Origin: Spirochaetota bacterium
GTDB taxonomy: Bacteria > Spirochaetota > Spirochaetia > DSM-27196 > PWMO01
Length of the DNA: 12,744 nt
Reading direction: 5' to 3'
Assembly (NCBI GenBank): GCA_009908925.1
Contig: JAAAOH010000173.1
Location: 1 to 12,744, forward strand
Shown here: positions 1-5,676 of the stretch, one piece after another
How the letters are laid out: each line of letters starts with the position of its first letter
Numbering within the stretch: the stretch's first letter is position 1
Position numbers and translations under genes: made by a program
The notes under the pieces: generated by a model
The model's input: only the letters and a program-made list of their open reading frames with translations
Databases searched by the model: none
Told to the model about the DNA's origin: nothing

Positions 1-2
1 GG

Positions 3-647
3 TGGAACCGCGGCTGGCCCGATGCGGCCACGGCCCGCCGGATCATCACCCGGTTTCGCCGCGCCGTGACGCGCGCCGACATGCTGGGGATCGTACCGGA
101 TGCGCGTATCCTGCGAATCTATCAGACATACGGACGCCTGGCCCCGTCGAACCGGGGGCTCGTGCGCGTTCTTGACCATGTCGCGAGCCATCCGCCCGCC
201 GCGACCCGCATCATCTCGGCCCAGGTCCAGCGCGATCTGGCCGACTGGGGGTTATGGCCCGATATCCTGGCGGCCGTGCCGGGGCGTCGCGTGTCCTGGA
301 TCGCTCCGCATGACCTGGCACCCTTTCTGCACGCGCGCTTCGGGCTGGAAACCCGCCAGGGCCTGCGTATCCCGGGCGAGGCGAAATATACCGGCATGTT
401 TGACCCGGCCACCGCCCGGCCAGGGGCCTTGCTGGATTGCCATGATGCCGTGGACGACAGTCTGGAGACCCGACCCGGCGAGACGTGGTTGGTGGCGGCG
501 GGGTTCCGGAGTTCCCGCGGTGCGGCAGTCGGTAAGCGGCGCCTGCCGCTTCGCCGCTTTGGGGCGACCCCGCAGCGTCTCAGGGACCGCAGTCGCGTGG
601 ACGGGCCGAATCGGGCGGCGAAAGGACGGGCAGCTCATACGCTTTAA
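3..647 (+). CDS. GT-D-fold-like glycosyltransferase remnant, 5' cut by window edge, 3' part aberrant
   Basis: The reading frame is open from the left edge and ends at TAA 645-647. A GTG lies at 66 but the frame continues upstream as WNRGWPDAATARRII, so the true start is probably outside the window. The middle (about 66-505) carries a pattern I associate with GT-D-fold glycosyltransferases: an 'ADMLGI' strand, a helix with RIISAQVQRDLADWGLW, an IAPHDL element, 'GALLDCHDAVDDSLE' and finally 'PGETWLVAAGF'. In that family the last element normally continues as LGK(I/L)YC and then a GG(I/V)ALDIGS segment. Here, after about 505, the frame becomes an Arg-rich string with no family resemblance, and neither other forward frame restores it. 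So the gene is probably truncated by recombination or a frameshift, or the contig is chimeric. Family assignment is from memory of motifs. It could instead be an unrelated hypothetical. Confidence 0.45.
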   Translation, partial: WNRGWPDAATARRIITRFRRAVTRADMLGIVPDARILRIYQTYGRLAPSNRGLVRVLDHVASHPPAATRIISAQVQRDLADWGLWPDILAAVPGRRVSWIAPHDLAPFLHARFGLETRQGLRIPGEAKYTGMFDPATARPGALLDCHDAVDDSLETRPGETWLVAAGFRSSRGAAVGKRRLPLRRFGATPQRLRDRSRVDGPNRAAKGRAAHTL

Positions 648-653
648 CGACAC

Positions 654-684
654 CTCGAGGCGGAAGCCCAAAACGCCAGTCGAG
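654..684. repeat. Imperfect inverted repeat (bulged stem)
   Basis: CTCGA (654-658) plus GGCG (659-662) can pair with CGCC (674-677) plus TCGAG (680-684), giving a 9-bp stem with a 2-nt bulge (AG, 678-679) and an 11-nt loop. It lies between the left-edge gene remnant and the 3' end of the DUF1566-like lipoprotein gene. There is no T-tract next to it, so it is not a canonical terminator. Nearby 702-713 holds a second small repeat, TCCGG-TC-CCGGA. Role unknown. Confidence 0.35.
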
Positions 685-725
685 AGTAGCATCCTCGGCA
701 TTCATCCGGTCCCGGAGATAACAAG

Positions 726-1289
726 CTAAAAAACCCGGACAGCGCGAACCTTCTGCCCTTCGTCCTTGAATCGGGCACCCCAACTACCACTGGCAAAGCC
801 GAATGCGTGTGCGCCGTCCGAAGCGGATTCAGAGGAAGCCCAATAGTAATCCGAGGAAAAGCCGCCAATAGCGTCTTTTTGTGACATCATCTCGTCCAGC
901 TCGTCTCTGGAGGGCAGAAACCAGTCATCGTATCCACCATGCGTGGCGTTTCTCACAATGTCCGCTGCCGGATGCTCCGTCCCAGTCATAGAATCATACG
1001 TGTTCGCGTATCCGCTTCCCACATCTGTTGACGTGCCTGATGTCGAGGACCTGTCAGTCTTCCACTGGTGTTTCCCATCGTCGGCCGTCCACGCCTCCAG
1101 GTAGCGCCACCCGTCGGAGTCTGCACCCTTGTCGTAGAACACGATCCCGCCGGCAGGACCGGTGTCGCCTACGTCGTAGGTTTCCAGATCGCTGTCGCCG
1201 CCGCCTGCTCCGGCACTATCGCACCCGCCAAGAGCAAAGGCCCCCAGCACCAGCAGTAGTGTTGCCATAATTCTTCTTGTCGTTTTCAT
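726..1289 (-). CDS. Lipoprotein with DUF1566/Lcl-C-like domain
   Basis: The protein has 187 aa with a type II signal peptide: basic MKTTRR, hydrophobic ATLLLVLGAFAL, lipobox LGGC with Cys23 as the lipidated residue, then a Gly/Ser/Asp-rich linker. The mature domain has the marks of the DUF1566 family common in spirochaete lipoproteins: VGDTGPAGGIVFYDKG near residues 41-56, GWRYLEAW, a central DDWFLPSRDEL motif and a C-terminal YYWASSE with a terminal VRAVRVF strand. Family members are thought to adopt a C-type-lectin-like fold and are usually surface or periplasmic proteins of unknown ligand. The ATG at 1289 is preceded by GGAGG with 4 nt spacing. Only 38 nt separate it from the stop of the upstream lipoprotein gene, so the two are probably co-transcribed. 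No enzymatic role can be assigned. Base composition is visibly less GC-rich than in the sec and groEL genes. Confidence 0.82.
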   Translation of the reverse strand: MKTTRRIMATLLLVLGAFALGGCDSAGAGGGDSDLETYDVGDTGPAGGIVFYDKGADSDGWRYLEAWTADDGKHQWKTDRSSTSGTSTDVGSGYANTYDSMTGTEHPAADIVRNATHGGYDDWFLPSRDELDEMMSQKDAIGGFSSDYYWASSESASDGAHAFGFASGSWGARFKDEGQKVRAVRVF

Positions 1290-1327
1290 AAAACCTCCAA
1301 AAACATGTAAGGTGCAGCGGGAGTGTT

Positions 1328-2008
1328 CTATCGGTACTCAACGGCGAGATAGGGTGCTTCCGTGCCGCTTTCGTCCGCGTTCATAAATATCCGGTCAGGA
1401 TTCAAATCTCCGTTGTTGTCATCTGGGAAGCGAAAAACAAACTGACTCCGTGGCTCTCCGTTGTTCCAGTCATTCCTGACAGCGGCAGTGACATCAGCTG
1501 AGATCCAGCTGTCCGCATCGTCGGTAGAGGTGCTAAGCACGAACTCGCCTTCCCCCAATGCGGTATAATAGTCAGACCCGTTGAGATTGCCGTAATCGGC
1601 TCCGTACACCTCAAGCTGTCCGCCGAGCGCCGCGTATGGATCCTTGGCGTATCTGTTGACATACACATGAAGAGTAGCCGAGACAATCTCTGAGGGGCCC
1701 TGAGCAAAATCTAAGTCAAAGCTCATGAAGCCTCGGTCGACTTGTCCGGAAAAACCGTCTCCAGCCGATATTTTACGGGTGTGGTTCGCCGCACTGTCGT
1801 CGGTCGAATAGACTGTCGTCCCGCCACCACTGGTGAGCAGTATCCAGCCGCTGCGGCTTTCATCAAACTTGAAGGTCGCCGTGTTGGTAGAACTGCCGTT
1901 ACCGCTGCCTGACCCGACTGCTGTGCTGTCACATCCGATAAGCAGTGCCAGAAACCCTGCCACCGCAAGTGCCGCGAAACGTGCTTTATTTATACCTTCG
2001 TTTCTCAT
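1328..2008 (-). CDS. Lipoprotein with DNRLRE-like beta-sandwich domain
   Basis: The protein has 226 aa. Its N-terminus is a lipoprotein signal, hydrophobic from FAALAVAGFLALLIG with lipobox LIGC (Cys26), followed by a Ser/Gly/Asn linker (about 27-43). The mature part resembles DNRLRE-type domains: a strand with RGFMSFDLDF, then SEIVSATLHVYVNRY, QLEVYGADYG, DSWISADVTAAVRNDWNNG and a final YLAVEYR strand. These modules are often carbohydrate-binding or cell-surface stalk domains, but no ligand is visible here. The ATG at 2008 has a G-rich upstream stretch (AGGGGGA, about 8 nt spacing). A plausible promoter lies at 2032-2060. It is the first gene of a two-lipoprotein operon with the DUF1566-like gene. 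Its composition is also less GC-rich than the housekeeping genes. Lipoprotein status is firm; the domain name is moderately sure. Confidence 0.8.
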   Translation of the reverse strand: MRNEGINKARFAALAVAGFLALLIGCDSTAVGSGSGNGSSTNTATFKFDESRSGWILLTSGGGTTVYSTDDSAANHTRKISAGDGFSGQVDRGFMSFDLDFAQGPSEIVSATLHVYVNRYAKDPYAALGGQLEVYGADYGNLNGSDYYTALGEGEFVLSTSTDDADSWISADVTAAVRNDWNNGEPRSQFVFRFPDDNNGDLNPDRIFMNADESGTEAPYLAVEYR

Positions 2009-2031
2009 CTTTTCGTCCCCCTTCGGCGATG

Positions 2032-2060
2032 AATATAGGGCGGACAGTCGGCTATCTCCA
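2032..2060 (-). promoter_or_regulatory. Predicted sigma70 promoter for the lipoprotein pair
   Basis: On the minus strand TGGAGA (2060-2055) is followed after 17 nt by TATATT (2037-2032). The -10 matches the consensus at 5 of 6 positions and the -35 at 4 of 6. The expected start lies about 20 nt before the ATG at 2008. Confidence 0.45.
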
Positions 2061-2334
2061 TAGTCATTTCGTCGAGGTAAGAGCTACTCTGACGACATGG
2101 GGGGGCATAAAAAGGCGGCGCTACAGCAACGGATCACCAGGATCGGTCAGTCGCAGAACTCGGGGACGGAGGAGCCGGTCGGGGCGGCGGTTCGGCAACC
2201 GACGGCGCGGTCGTGATACAATTGCAAGAAGCGCCGCATGCAGGCGAGAGCGCGCCCACACCTTCTGCCGCGTTTGGAGGCTTTCAGTGAAGCATCATCT
2301 CAAAATACCGAGTATCCCCAGGCAGGAGGCAACA
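2061..2334. other. Intergenic region between divergent lipoprotein and retropepsin genes
   Basis: I see no convincing gene here. A run of seven G residues (2099-2105) sits about 40 bp upstream of the lipoprotein promoter. A hairpin CGGTT-CGGC-AACCG lies in the 2180-2205 stretch. A TACAAT hexamer near 2217 could be a -10 for the retropepsin gene but lacks a good -35. A 39-codon ATG frame starts at 2097 but has no Shine-Dalgarno sequence and is not claimed as a gene. Confidence 0.4.
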
Positions 2335-2337
2335 GTG
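2325..2337 (+). promoter_or_regulatory. Ribosome binding site that decides the retropepsin start
   Basis: AGGAGG (2324-2329) lies 5 nt before GTG 2335. A rival GTG at 2287 in the same frame also has GGAGG (2276-2280) at 6 nt. Codons 2287-2334 are poor in third-position G/C compared with the rest of the gene, so the downstream GTG is preferred. Confidence 0.55.
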
Positions 2338-2721
2338 AGCATTCTGGAAAAAGACATCCTGCTACTCGGCTCGAAAGGCGCCGCCCGGCGACGGGCCCTC
2401 TTTGATTCCGGCGCCAGCTACTCGATCATCCGGCGGGAGCTCGCCGGATCGATTTCCGGGCTCGAGCCCATCCCCGATCCGGAGAACTACGTCTTCGAGA
2501 CTGCCCGGCCGGGGAACACCGTGCAGGCTACACAGAGCGTGCGGCTGGAGTTCCGTTTCGACGACTCCGAGGCGCGCTTCTCCGACGAGTTCATCGTCTT
2601 CGACGAGTGCTCGGAGGAAGTGATCATCGGAGCAACCACGATGCAGAAGTGGGGGATCAAGCTCGACTTCGACCAGGAGGAGATTCTCTACCGCAAGCAC
2701 GCGGTGCGGTTGCGTGTGTAG
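2335..2721 (+). CDS. Retropepsin-like aspartic protease, single-domain
   Basis: The protein has 128 aa from GTG 2335 (144 aa if GTG 2287 is used). It carries the retropepsin signature ALFDSGASYSII, with the catalytic triad D24-S25-G26, and the second family element EEVIIGATTMQKWGI (IIG at 97-99), which precedes the C-terminal helix. Length is close to a single protease domain that would work as a homodimer, like retroviral proteases. Bacterial relatives are short stand-alone proteins, usually cytosolic, with largely unknown substrates. No signal peptide or membrane segment is present, and there is no reverse transcriptase or integrase nearby, so this is not a retroelement fragment. It is transcribed alone and converges on the Uma2 gene with a 56-nt gap. 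Ser in DSG instead of the commoner Thr is acceptable for the family. Proteolytic activity is inferred. Confidence 0.8.
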   Translation: MSILEKDILLLGSKGAARRRALFDSGASYSIIRRELAGSISGLEPIPDPENYVFETARPGNTVQATQSVRLEFRFDDSEARFSDEFIVFDECSEEVIIGATTMQKWGIKLDFDQEEILYRKHAVRLRV

Positions 2722-2734
2722 CAGCAGAGCCCGT

Positions 2735-2778
2735 GCCGCCGGCGTGCGGCGCCCGGCCCGTGATCGGCACCACGGTGC
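2735..2778. terminator. GC-rich hairpins between convergent genes
   Basis: Two hairpins lie between the retropepsin stop and the Uma2 stop: GCCGC-CGGCGT-GCGGC (2735-2750) and GCACC-AC-GGTGC (2767-2778). The second reaches into the Uma2 stop codon. Neither has a T-tract, so termination here is only a possibility. Confidence 0.3.
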
Positions 2779-3389
2779 TACCGCGGCAGCGCCCCCAGCG
2801 CCTCGTCGAGCTTCGGCAGGGCGGCGGCATCGAGCCAGGACCTCATGACGAAGAATCCGCCGACGACCTCGGAATCTATGCGGTCTTCGCCGGCTGCGTA
2901 CTCAACTGGCTCCTCCCCCTCGAGGCGGTAGAACCGGTGGCCAAGGGTTTCGGGGTCGAGCACCCAGTACTCTCGCACGCCGTGCTGCTCGTACTCGGCA
3001 AACTTCGGTCCGACATCGCGCTCTGCGGTGCGCGGGCTGAGCGCTTCCACCACCAGGTCCGGCGCACCCTCGACATGGGTGTCCTTCACCGCCTCGAGCC
3101 TGCCGGCGTCGTAGAACGCCAGGTCCGGCAGAAAGACGTTCCGCCCGCTCAGCCTGACGGCCACCACCTCCCGGTACAGCCGCCCCAGATCGTGGCGGTC
3201 GATGTACGCACCGAGCAACCTGTCCAGGAAGTTCAACAAATCGGCGTGCCGCGTAGACACCGGTGAGTGCTTAAACACCTCTCCGTCGATGAGGTCCGCG
3301 CTGCGCCCCGGCTCGAGCCAGTCGAGGAAATCCCGGGCGGTAAGGAGCTCTCGTTCGGTGGATGCGGACACGGATACTTTCGTCGCCAT
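2778..3389 (-). CDS. Uma2 family protein (DUF820, PD-(D/E)XK nuclease-like)
   Basis: The protein has 203 aa from ATG 3389. Uma2/DUF820 features are visible in order: ADLIDGEVFKHSP (31-43), a helical SxRHADLLNFLDRLL segment, FLPDLAFYD with D89, PDLVVEALSP with E115, DVGPKFAEYEQHGVREYWVLDP with K129, and a C-terminal hydrophobic strand. D89, E115 and the conserved Lys form the expected PD-(D/E)XK metal site. The family is annotated as restriction-endonuclease-like, is often present in many copies per genome, and its biological role is unproven. GAGG lies just 2 nt before the ATG, a short spacing. The frame extends upstream to a TTG at 3428, but that start has no support. The gene is 92 nt downstream of the glycosyltransferase gene on the same strand, too far to assume one operon. 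No methyltransferase partner is present. Confidence 0.85.
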   Translation of the reverse strand: MATKVSVSASTERELLTARDFLDWLEPGRSADLIDGEVFKHSPVSTRHADLLNFLDRLLGAYIDRHDLGRLYREVVAVRLSGRNVFLPDLAFYDAGRLEAVKDTHVEGAPDLVVEALSPRTAERDVGPKFAEYEQHGVREYWVLDPETLGHRFYRLEGEEPVEYAAGEDRIDSEVVGGFFVMRSWLDAAALPKLDEALGALPR

Positions 3390-3480
3390 GGCCTCTACAG
3401 TGTATCCCCATGCGCCGCACGCCGCCAAGCCGCAATTGCCGGTAACACCGGGCGACAGTCGCGACGGGTCGGCGACGACG

Positions 3481-4794
3481 TCAGTCCCCGGCCGCCACCG
3501 TGTTCTGCGGTTCCGGAGAGACCGGAGCTGCGGCGTCTTCTCCGGCCGTCCGGATCGTCCCGCCGGCGGCCGTCAGTAGCTCTTCAAAAGCGTCCGCCGC
3601 GGCACCGTCTCCTCCCGCCTGAGCAAGCGCGGCGGCAATGCGCCGTGCCCCCTCACGCAGCGAAGCAGCCTCTTCGACCGCCCCGGCGAGGCTGGCCGGA
3701 CCGAGGCGCTTTGCCTCGAGACGCACACCCGCGCCTGCGTATTCCACCCGGCGTGCCACCTCCGGTTGGTCGCGACCGAAGGGAACGACGACCACCGGTA
3801 CGCCGTGGGACAGCGCCCGCTGGGTGATACCCATTCCACCGTGGCAGACGACGACGCTCGCGCGCTCAATGACGGGGTTATGAGGGAGAAATCGTTCGAG
3901 CCGCACGTGGGAGCTGTCACCTCCCCGGAAGTCCTCAGCGGTGTGCGCGGCGCTTGTGGCAACGACGAAGTATCCCCGATCCGGGAGCGTCCGCAGCGCC
4001 GCCTCGAGGATCGCTCGATCCCGCTGCCGCTCGGTGGAACAGGTCACGAGTGCAATCGGCCGGTCAACCTTCTGCAGCCATGCCGGGGTCTCGGACGCCG
4101 GTGCCCAGGTCGCCGCGCCGGTGAACCGAAAGTTGGCGGGCCACGCCGGCCGCGGATACTCAAGGGCTTCAGTGGTGAAGTACAGAACCCGCGGCGTGTG
4201 CATGGGAAGCTCGCCGACGGTGTTGAGCGCCTCAAGCCCCAGGCGGTCGCGCACCTCATTCAACGCAGCGCGACCCGTGGCATCGATCTTCTTTTGAATC
4301 ATCCGACCAAGGAGCCGGTCTCGAAGCCGCCCACCGAGCCCCGTGTCACGTCGGAGCCCGGGGCCGAAGGGCGGAACGCCGGGCGCCGGAAGCGCGACGA
4401 AGTAGGGTTGAAAGACCGCCCAGGGCAGTCCCGAGCTCTCGGCAACCGCCTGCGCGCCCCAGCTGTTGGTATCCACGAGCAGGGCGGTCGCGCCGAAATC
4501 GCGGAGCGCCCCGCTTACGTCATCTACCTCGGCGGCCGCACGTTCGGCAAAGGCCCGGATAGCACGATCGAGGGCCTGCGTGGGGCTTTTGGCCGCCCAA
4601 TCGTCCATCTCGCGCGCCTCAATGGCCGGCGCGATCGCCTCGGCGGACAACCCGAGGTTCCGAACACGCTCCACCTCGCCGGCAAGCGTCTTCACATGCA
4701 CATCGTGTGCACGCTTCCTCAGCTCCAGGGCAACACCCAGAGCCGGAAACAGGTGCCCGCGCGCGGGCGACGTATAAACGAGTATCCGTGCCAT
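3481..4794 (-). CDS. GT1/MGT-type glycosyltransferase (UGT-like)
   Basis: The protein has 437 aa with a GT-B layout. The N-terminal acceptor half opens with ILVYTSPARGHLFPALG, with His14 at the position of the catalytic base of GT1 enzymes and LLVDTNSWGAQAVAE (D108) as the likely partner Asp. The C-terminal donor half has RPIALVTCSTERQRD and the nucleotide-sugar signature VVCHGGMGITQRALSHGVPVVVVPFGRDQPEVARRVEYAGAGV (HGG 318-320). Such enzymes move a sugar from a nucleotide donor onto small lipophilic acceptors such as macrolides, carotenoids, sterols or lipids; the acceptor cannot be read here. I chose ATG 4794 over GTG 4797: GGAGG is 5 nt from the ATG, and the ATG shares one base with the TGA of the tetR gene (TGATG). 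The coupling suggests the TetR protein controls it and possibly senses its acceptor or product. The last 35 residues are Ala/Pro/Glu-rich and likely disordered. Confidence 0.85.
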   Translation of the reverse strand: MARILVYTSPARGHLFPALGVALELRKRAHDVHVKTLAGEVERVRNLGLSAEAIAPAIEAREMDDWAAKSPTQALDRAIRAFAERAAAEVDDVSGALRDFGATALLVDTNSWGAQAVAESSGLPWAVFQPYFVALPAPGVPPFGPGLRRDTGLGGRLRDRLLGRMIQKKIDATGRAALNEVRDRLGLEALNTVGELPMHTPRVLYFTTEALEYPRPAWPANFRFTGAATWAPASETPAWLQKVDRPIALVTCSTERQRDRAILEAALRTLPDRGYFVVATSAAHTAEDFRGGDSSHVRLERFLPHNPVIERASVVVCHGGMGITQRALSHGVPVVVVPFGRDQPEVARRVEYAGAGVRLEAKRLGPASLAGAVEEAASLREGARRIAAALAQAGGDGAAADAFEELLTAAGGTIRTAGEDAAAPVSPEPQNTVAAGD

Positions 4795-5402
4795 CACTTC
4801 CTCCGTTTTATTCCGTTCAATAACCGCATCATGACCGCATGCACCTGACCCACCCCGAGGCCACGGTCTCTGCGCAGAAGCTTCCAGGTATACAGGTCAG
4901 TCGCGGCGACTGCCGCGAGAAGCGCCTCCTGCCGCTCGGGGCCCTCGATAGGATCGAGCAGCACCGCGCAGTGCCGCCTCACCCATTCCCGGTGGACCCG
5001 ACGTCCTTCCTCAACGACCTCCCGAACCAGCGGAACCCGCCGCTCCTGTGCAATGAAGTTGAGGATCGTGTCTCCGTCCGCCTCGTAGTGCTCCACCAGT
5101 GCGCGAAGCGCCGCATCGAGGCCCTCACCATCGACGGCTTCGCGGGCGGCAAGGATGCGCGGTCTTTCCCGATCGACCAGGGCCTCGAAAAGCTTCTCCT
5201 TGGAGCCGAAGCGACGGATTACCGTTTGCATGGTTACACCGCTGTCTGCGGCGATCTGCTGCAGTGTTACCCGGTCGAAGGACTCGCGAGCGAACGCCGC
5301 AAAAGCCGCGTCAAGAATCGCCTCTCCCGTGGCTCGTTCTGCCTCGGCTCGCGCCTTCTTGTGGTATGAGCGCGTTCCTACGGGCTCGTCGACGCTTTTC
5401 AT
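4794..5402 (-). CDS. TetR/AcrR family transcriptional regulator
   Basis: The protein has 202 aa. The N-terminal DNA-binding domain is clear: ATGEAILDAAFAAFARESFDRVTLQQIAADSGVTMQTVIRRFGSKEKLFEALV (about 24-76), with the helix-turn-helix near 45-66. The remaining helical domain would bind a ligand and dimerise, and is not conserved enough to name a ligand. ATG 5402 is the only reasonable start; no other ATG, GTG or TTG lies in the first codons before the HTH. It has no Shine-Dalgarno sequence, because a 15-bp palindrome and a predicted -10 element directly abut it. Its stop overlaps the glycosyltransferase start, giving a two-gene operon. Probable job: autorepressor of itself and the glycosyltransferase, released by a small molecule. 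Confidence 0.9.
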   Translation of the reverse strand: MKSVDEPVGTRSYHKKARAEAERATGEAILDAAFAAFARESFDRVTLQQIAADSGVTMQTVIRRFGSKEKLFEALVDRERPRILAAREAVDGEGLDAALRALVEHYEADGDTILNFIAQERRVPLVREVVEEGRRVHREWVRRHCAVLLDPIEGPERQEALLAAVAATDLYTWKLLRRDRGLGVGQVHAVMMRLLNGIKRRK

Positions 5403-5438
5403 GTTAGTAATACTTACACGAAATTAGCAGCGTGTCAA
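5403..5438 (-). promoter_or_regulatory. tetR promoter with overlapping TetR-type operator
   Basis: On the minus strand TTGACA (5438-5433) is a perfect -35. After 17 nt comes AAGTAT with an upstream TG (TGTAAGTAT), an extended -10. A near-perfect palindrome, GTTAGTA-A-TACTTAC (5403-5417, arms matching 6 of 7), covers the -10 and ends one base before the tetR ATG. The arm length and A/T-rich half-sites are typical of TetR-family operators. The predicted transcription start falls within a few bases of the ATG. Confidence 0.65.
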
Positions 5439-5530
5439 GGAAATGTTGGCGCTCCGTGTATCACTGTCAGCAGTCGGCCTGCAGGTGCTCGGAGGGAGCC
5501 TTCGGCGGGCGGTACCCCCGGGCGCACCTT
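5439..5530. other. Short intergenic stretch, no gene seen
   Basis: Between the tetR promoter and the first sec-side hairpin I see no ORF with a ribosome binding site, no tRNA-like fold and no other clear promoter. Confidence 0.4.
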
Positions 5531-5558
5531 AAAGAAAAGGCGCCCCGATCGGGGCGCC
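5531..5558 (-). terminator. Second terminator downstream of secF
   Basis: GGCGCCCC-GATC-GGGGCGCC (5539-5558) is fully self-complementary. On the minus strand it is followed by TTTTCTTT (5538-5531), a good intrinsic terminator. On the plus strand the following CTTCGTCTTT is weaker. It lies about 70 nt past the first secF terminator. Confidence 0.75.
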
Positions 5559-5625
5559 CTTCGTCTTTCAACTGAATCATGTCTGCAACCGCGGCGCGGC
5601 GCGGACACTATTGTCCAGCGATACG

Positions 5626-5652
5626 AAAAACGGCGCCCGCAGAGGGCGCCGC
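5626..5652 (-). terminator. Intrinsic terminator of the yajC-secD-secF operon
   Basis: CGGCGCCC (5631-5638) pairs perfectly with GGGCGCCG (5644-5651) around a 5-nt loop. On the minus strand the stem is followed by five T residues (5630-5626). It starts 25 nt after the secF stop codon. Confidence 0.88.
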
Positions 5653-5676
5653 TTCCTGAAACACGACTAATGGTTC

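Noticed and set aside
640..725. Integron attC site between the gene remnant and the lipoprotein gene
   Set aside because: The bulged inverted repeat at 654-684 is attC-like in shape, but no RYYYAAC/GTTRRRY pair flanks it and no integrase is seen.
640..900. Diversity-generating retroelement acting on the DUF1566-like lipoprotein
   Set aside because: No reverse transcriptase and no template repeat is visible. The only shared stretch with the downstream region is a 10-mer (TTGGGCTTCC), and the C-terminal codons are not enriched in AAY.
2097..2216. Small plus-strand ORF of 39 codons after the G-run
   Set aside because: No Shine-Dalgarno sequence at a usable distance and no recognisable product.
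2335..2721. Retroelement fragment
   Set aside because: The DSG protease domain is a complete stand-alone protein with its own start and stop, and there are no reverse transcriptase, integrase or terminal repeats nearby.
3439..3451. Terminator after the glycosyltransferase gene (CCGGT-AAC-ACCGG)
   Set aside because: The stem is only 5 bp and no T-tract follows on the minus strand.
3766..4848. 360-codon plus-strand ORF
   Set aside because: It is antisense to the glycosyltransferase gene; the protein has no family features and results from GC-rich codon bias.
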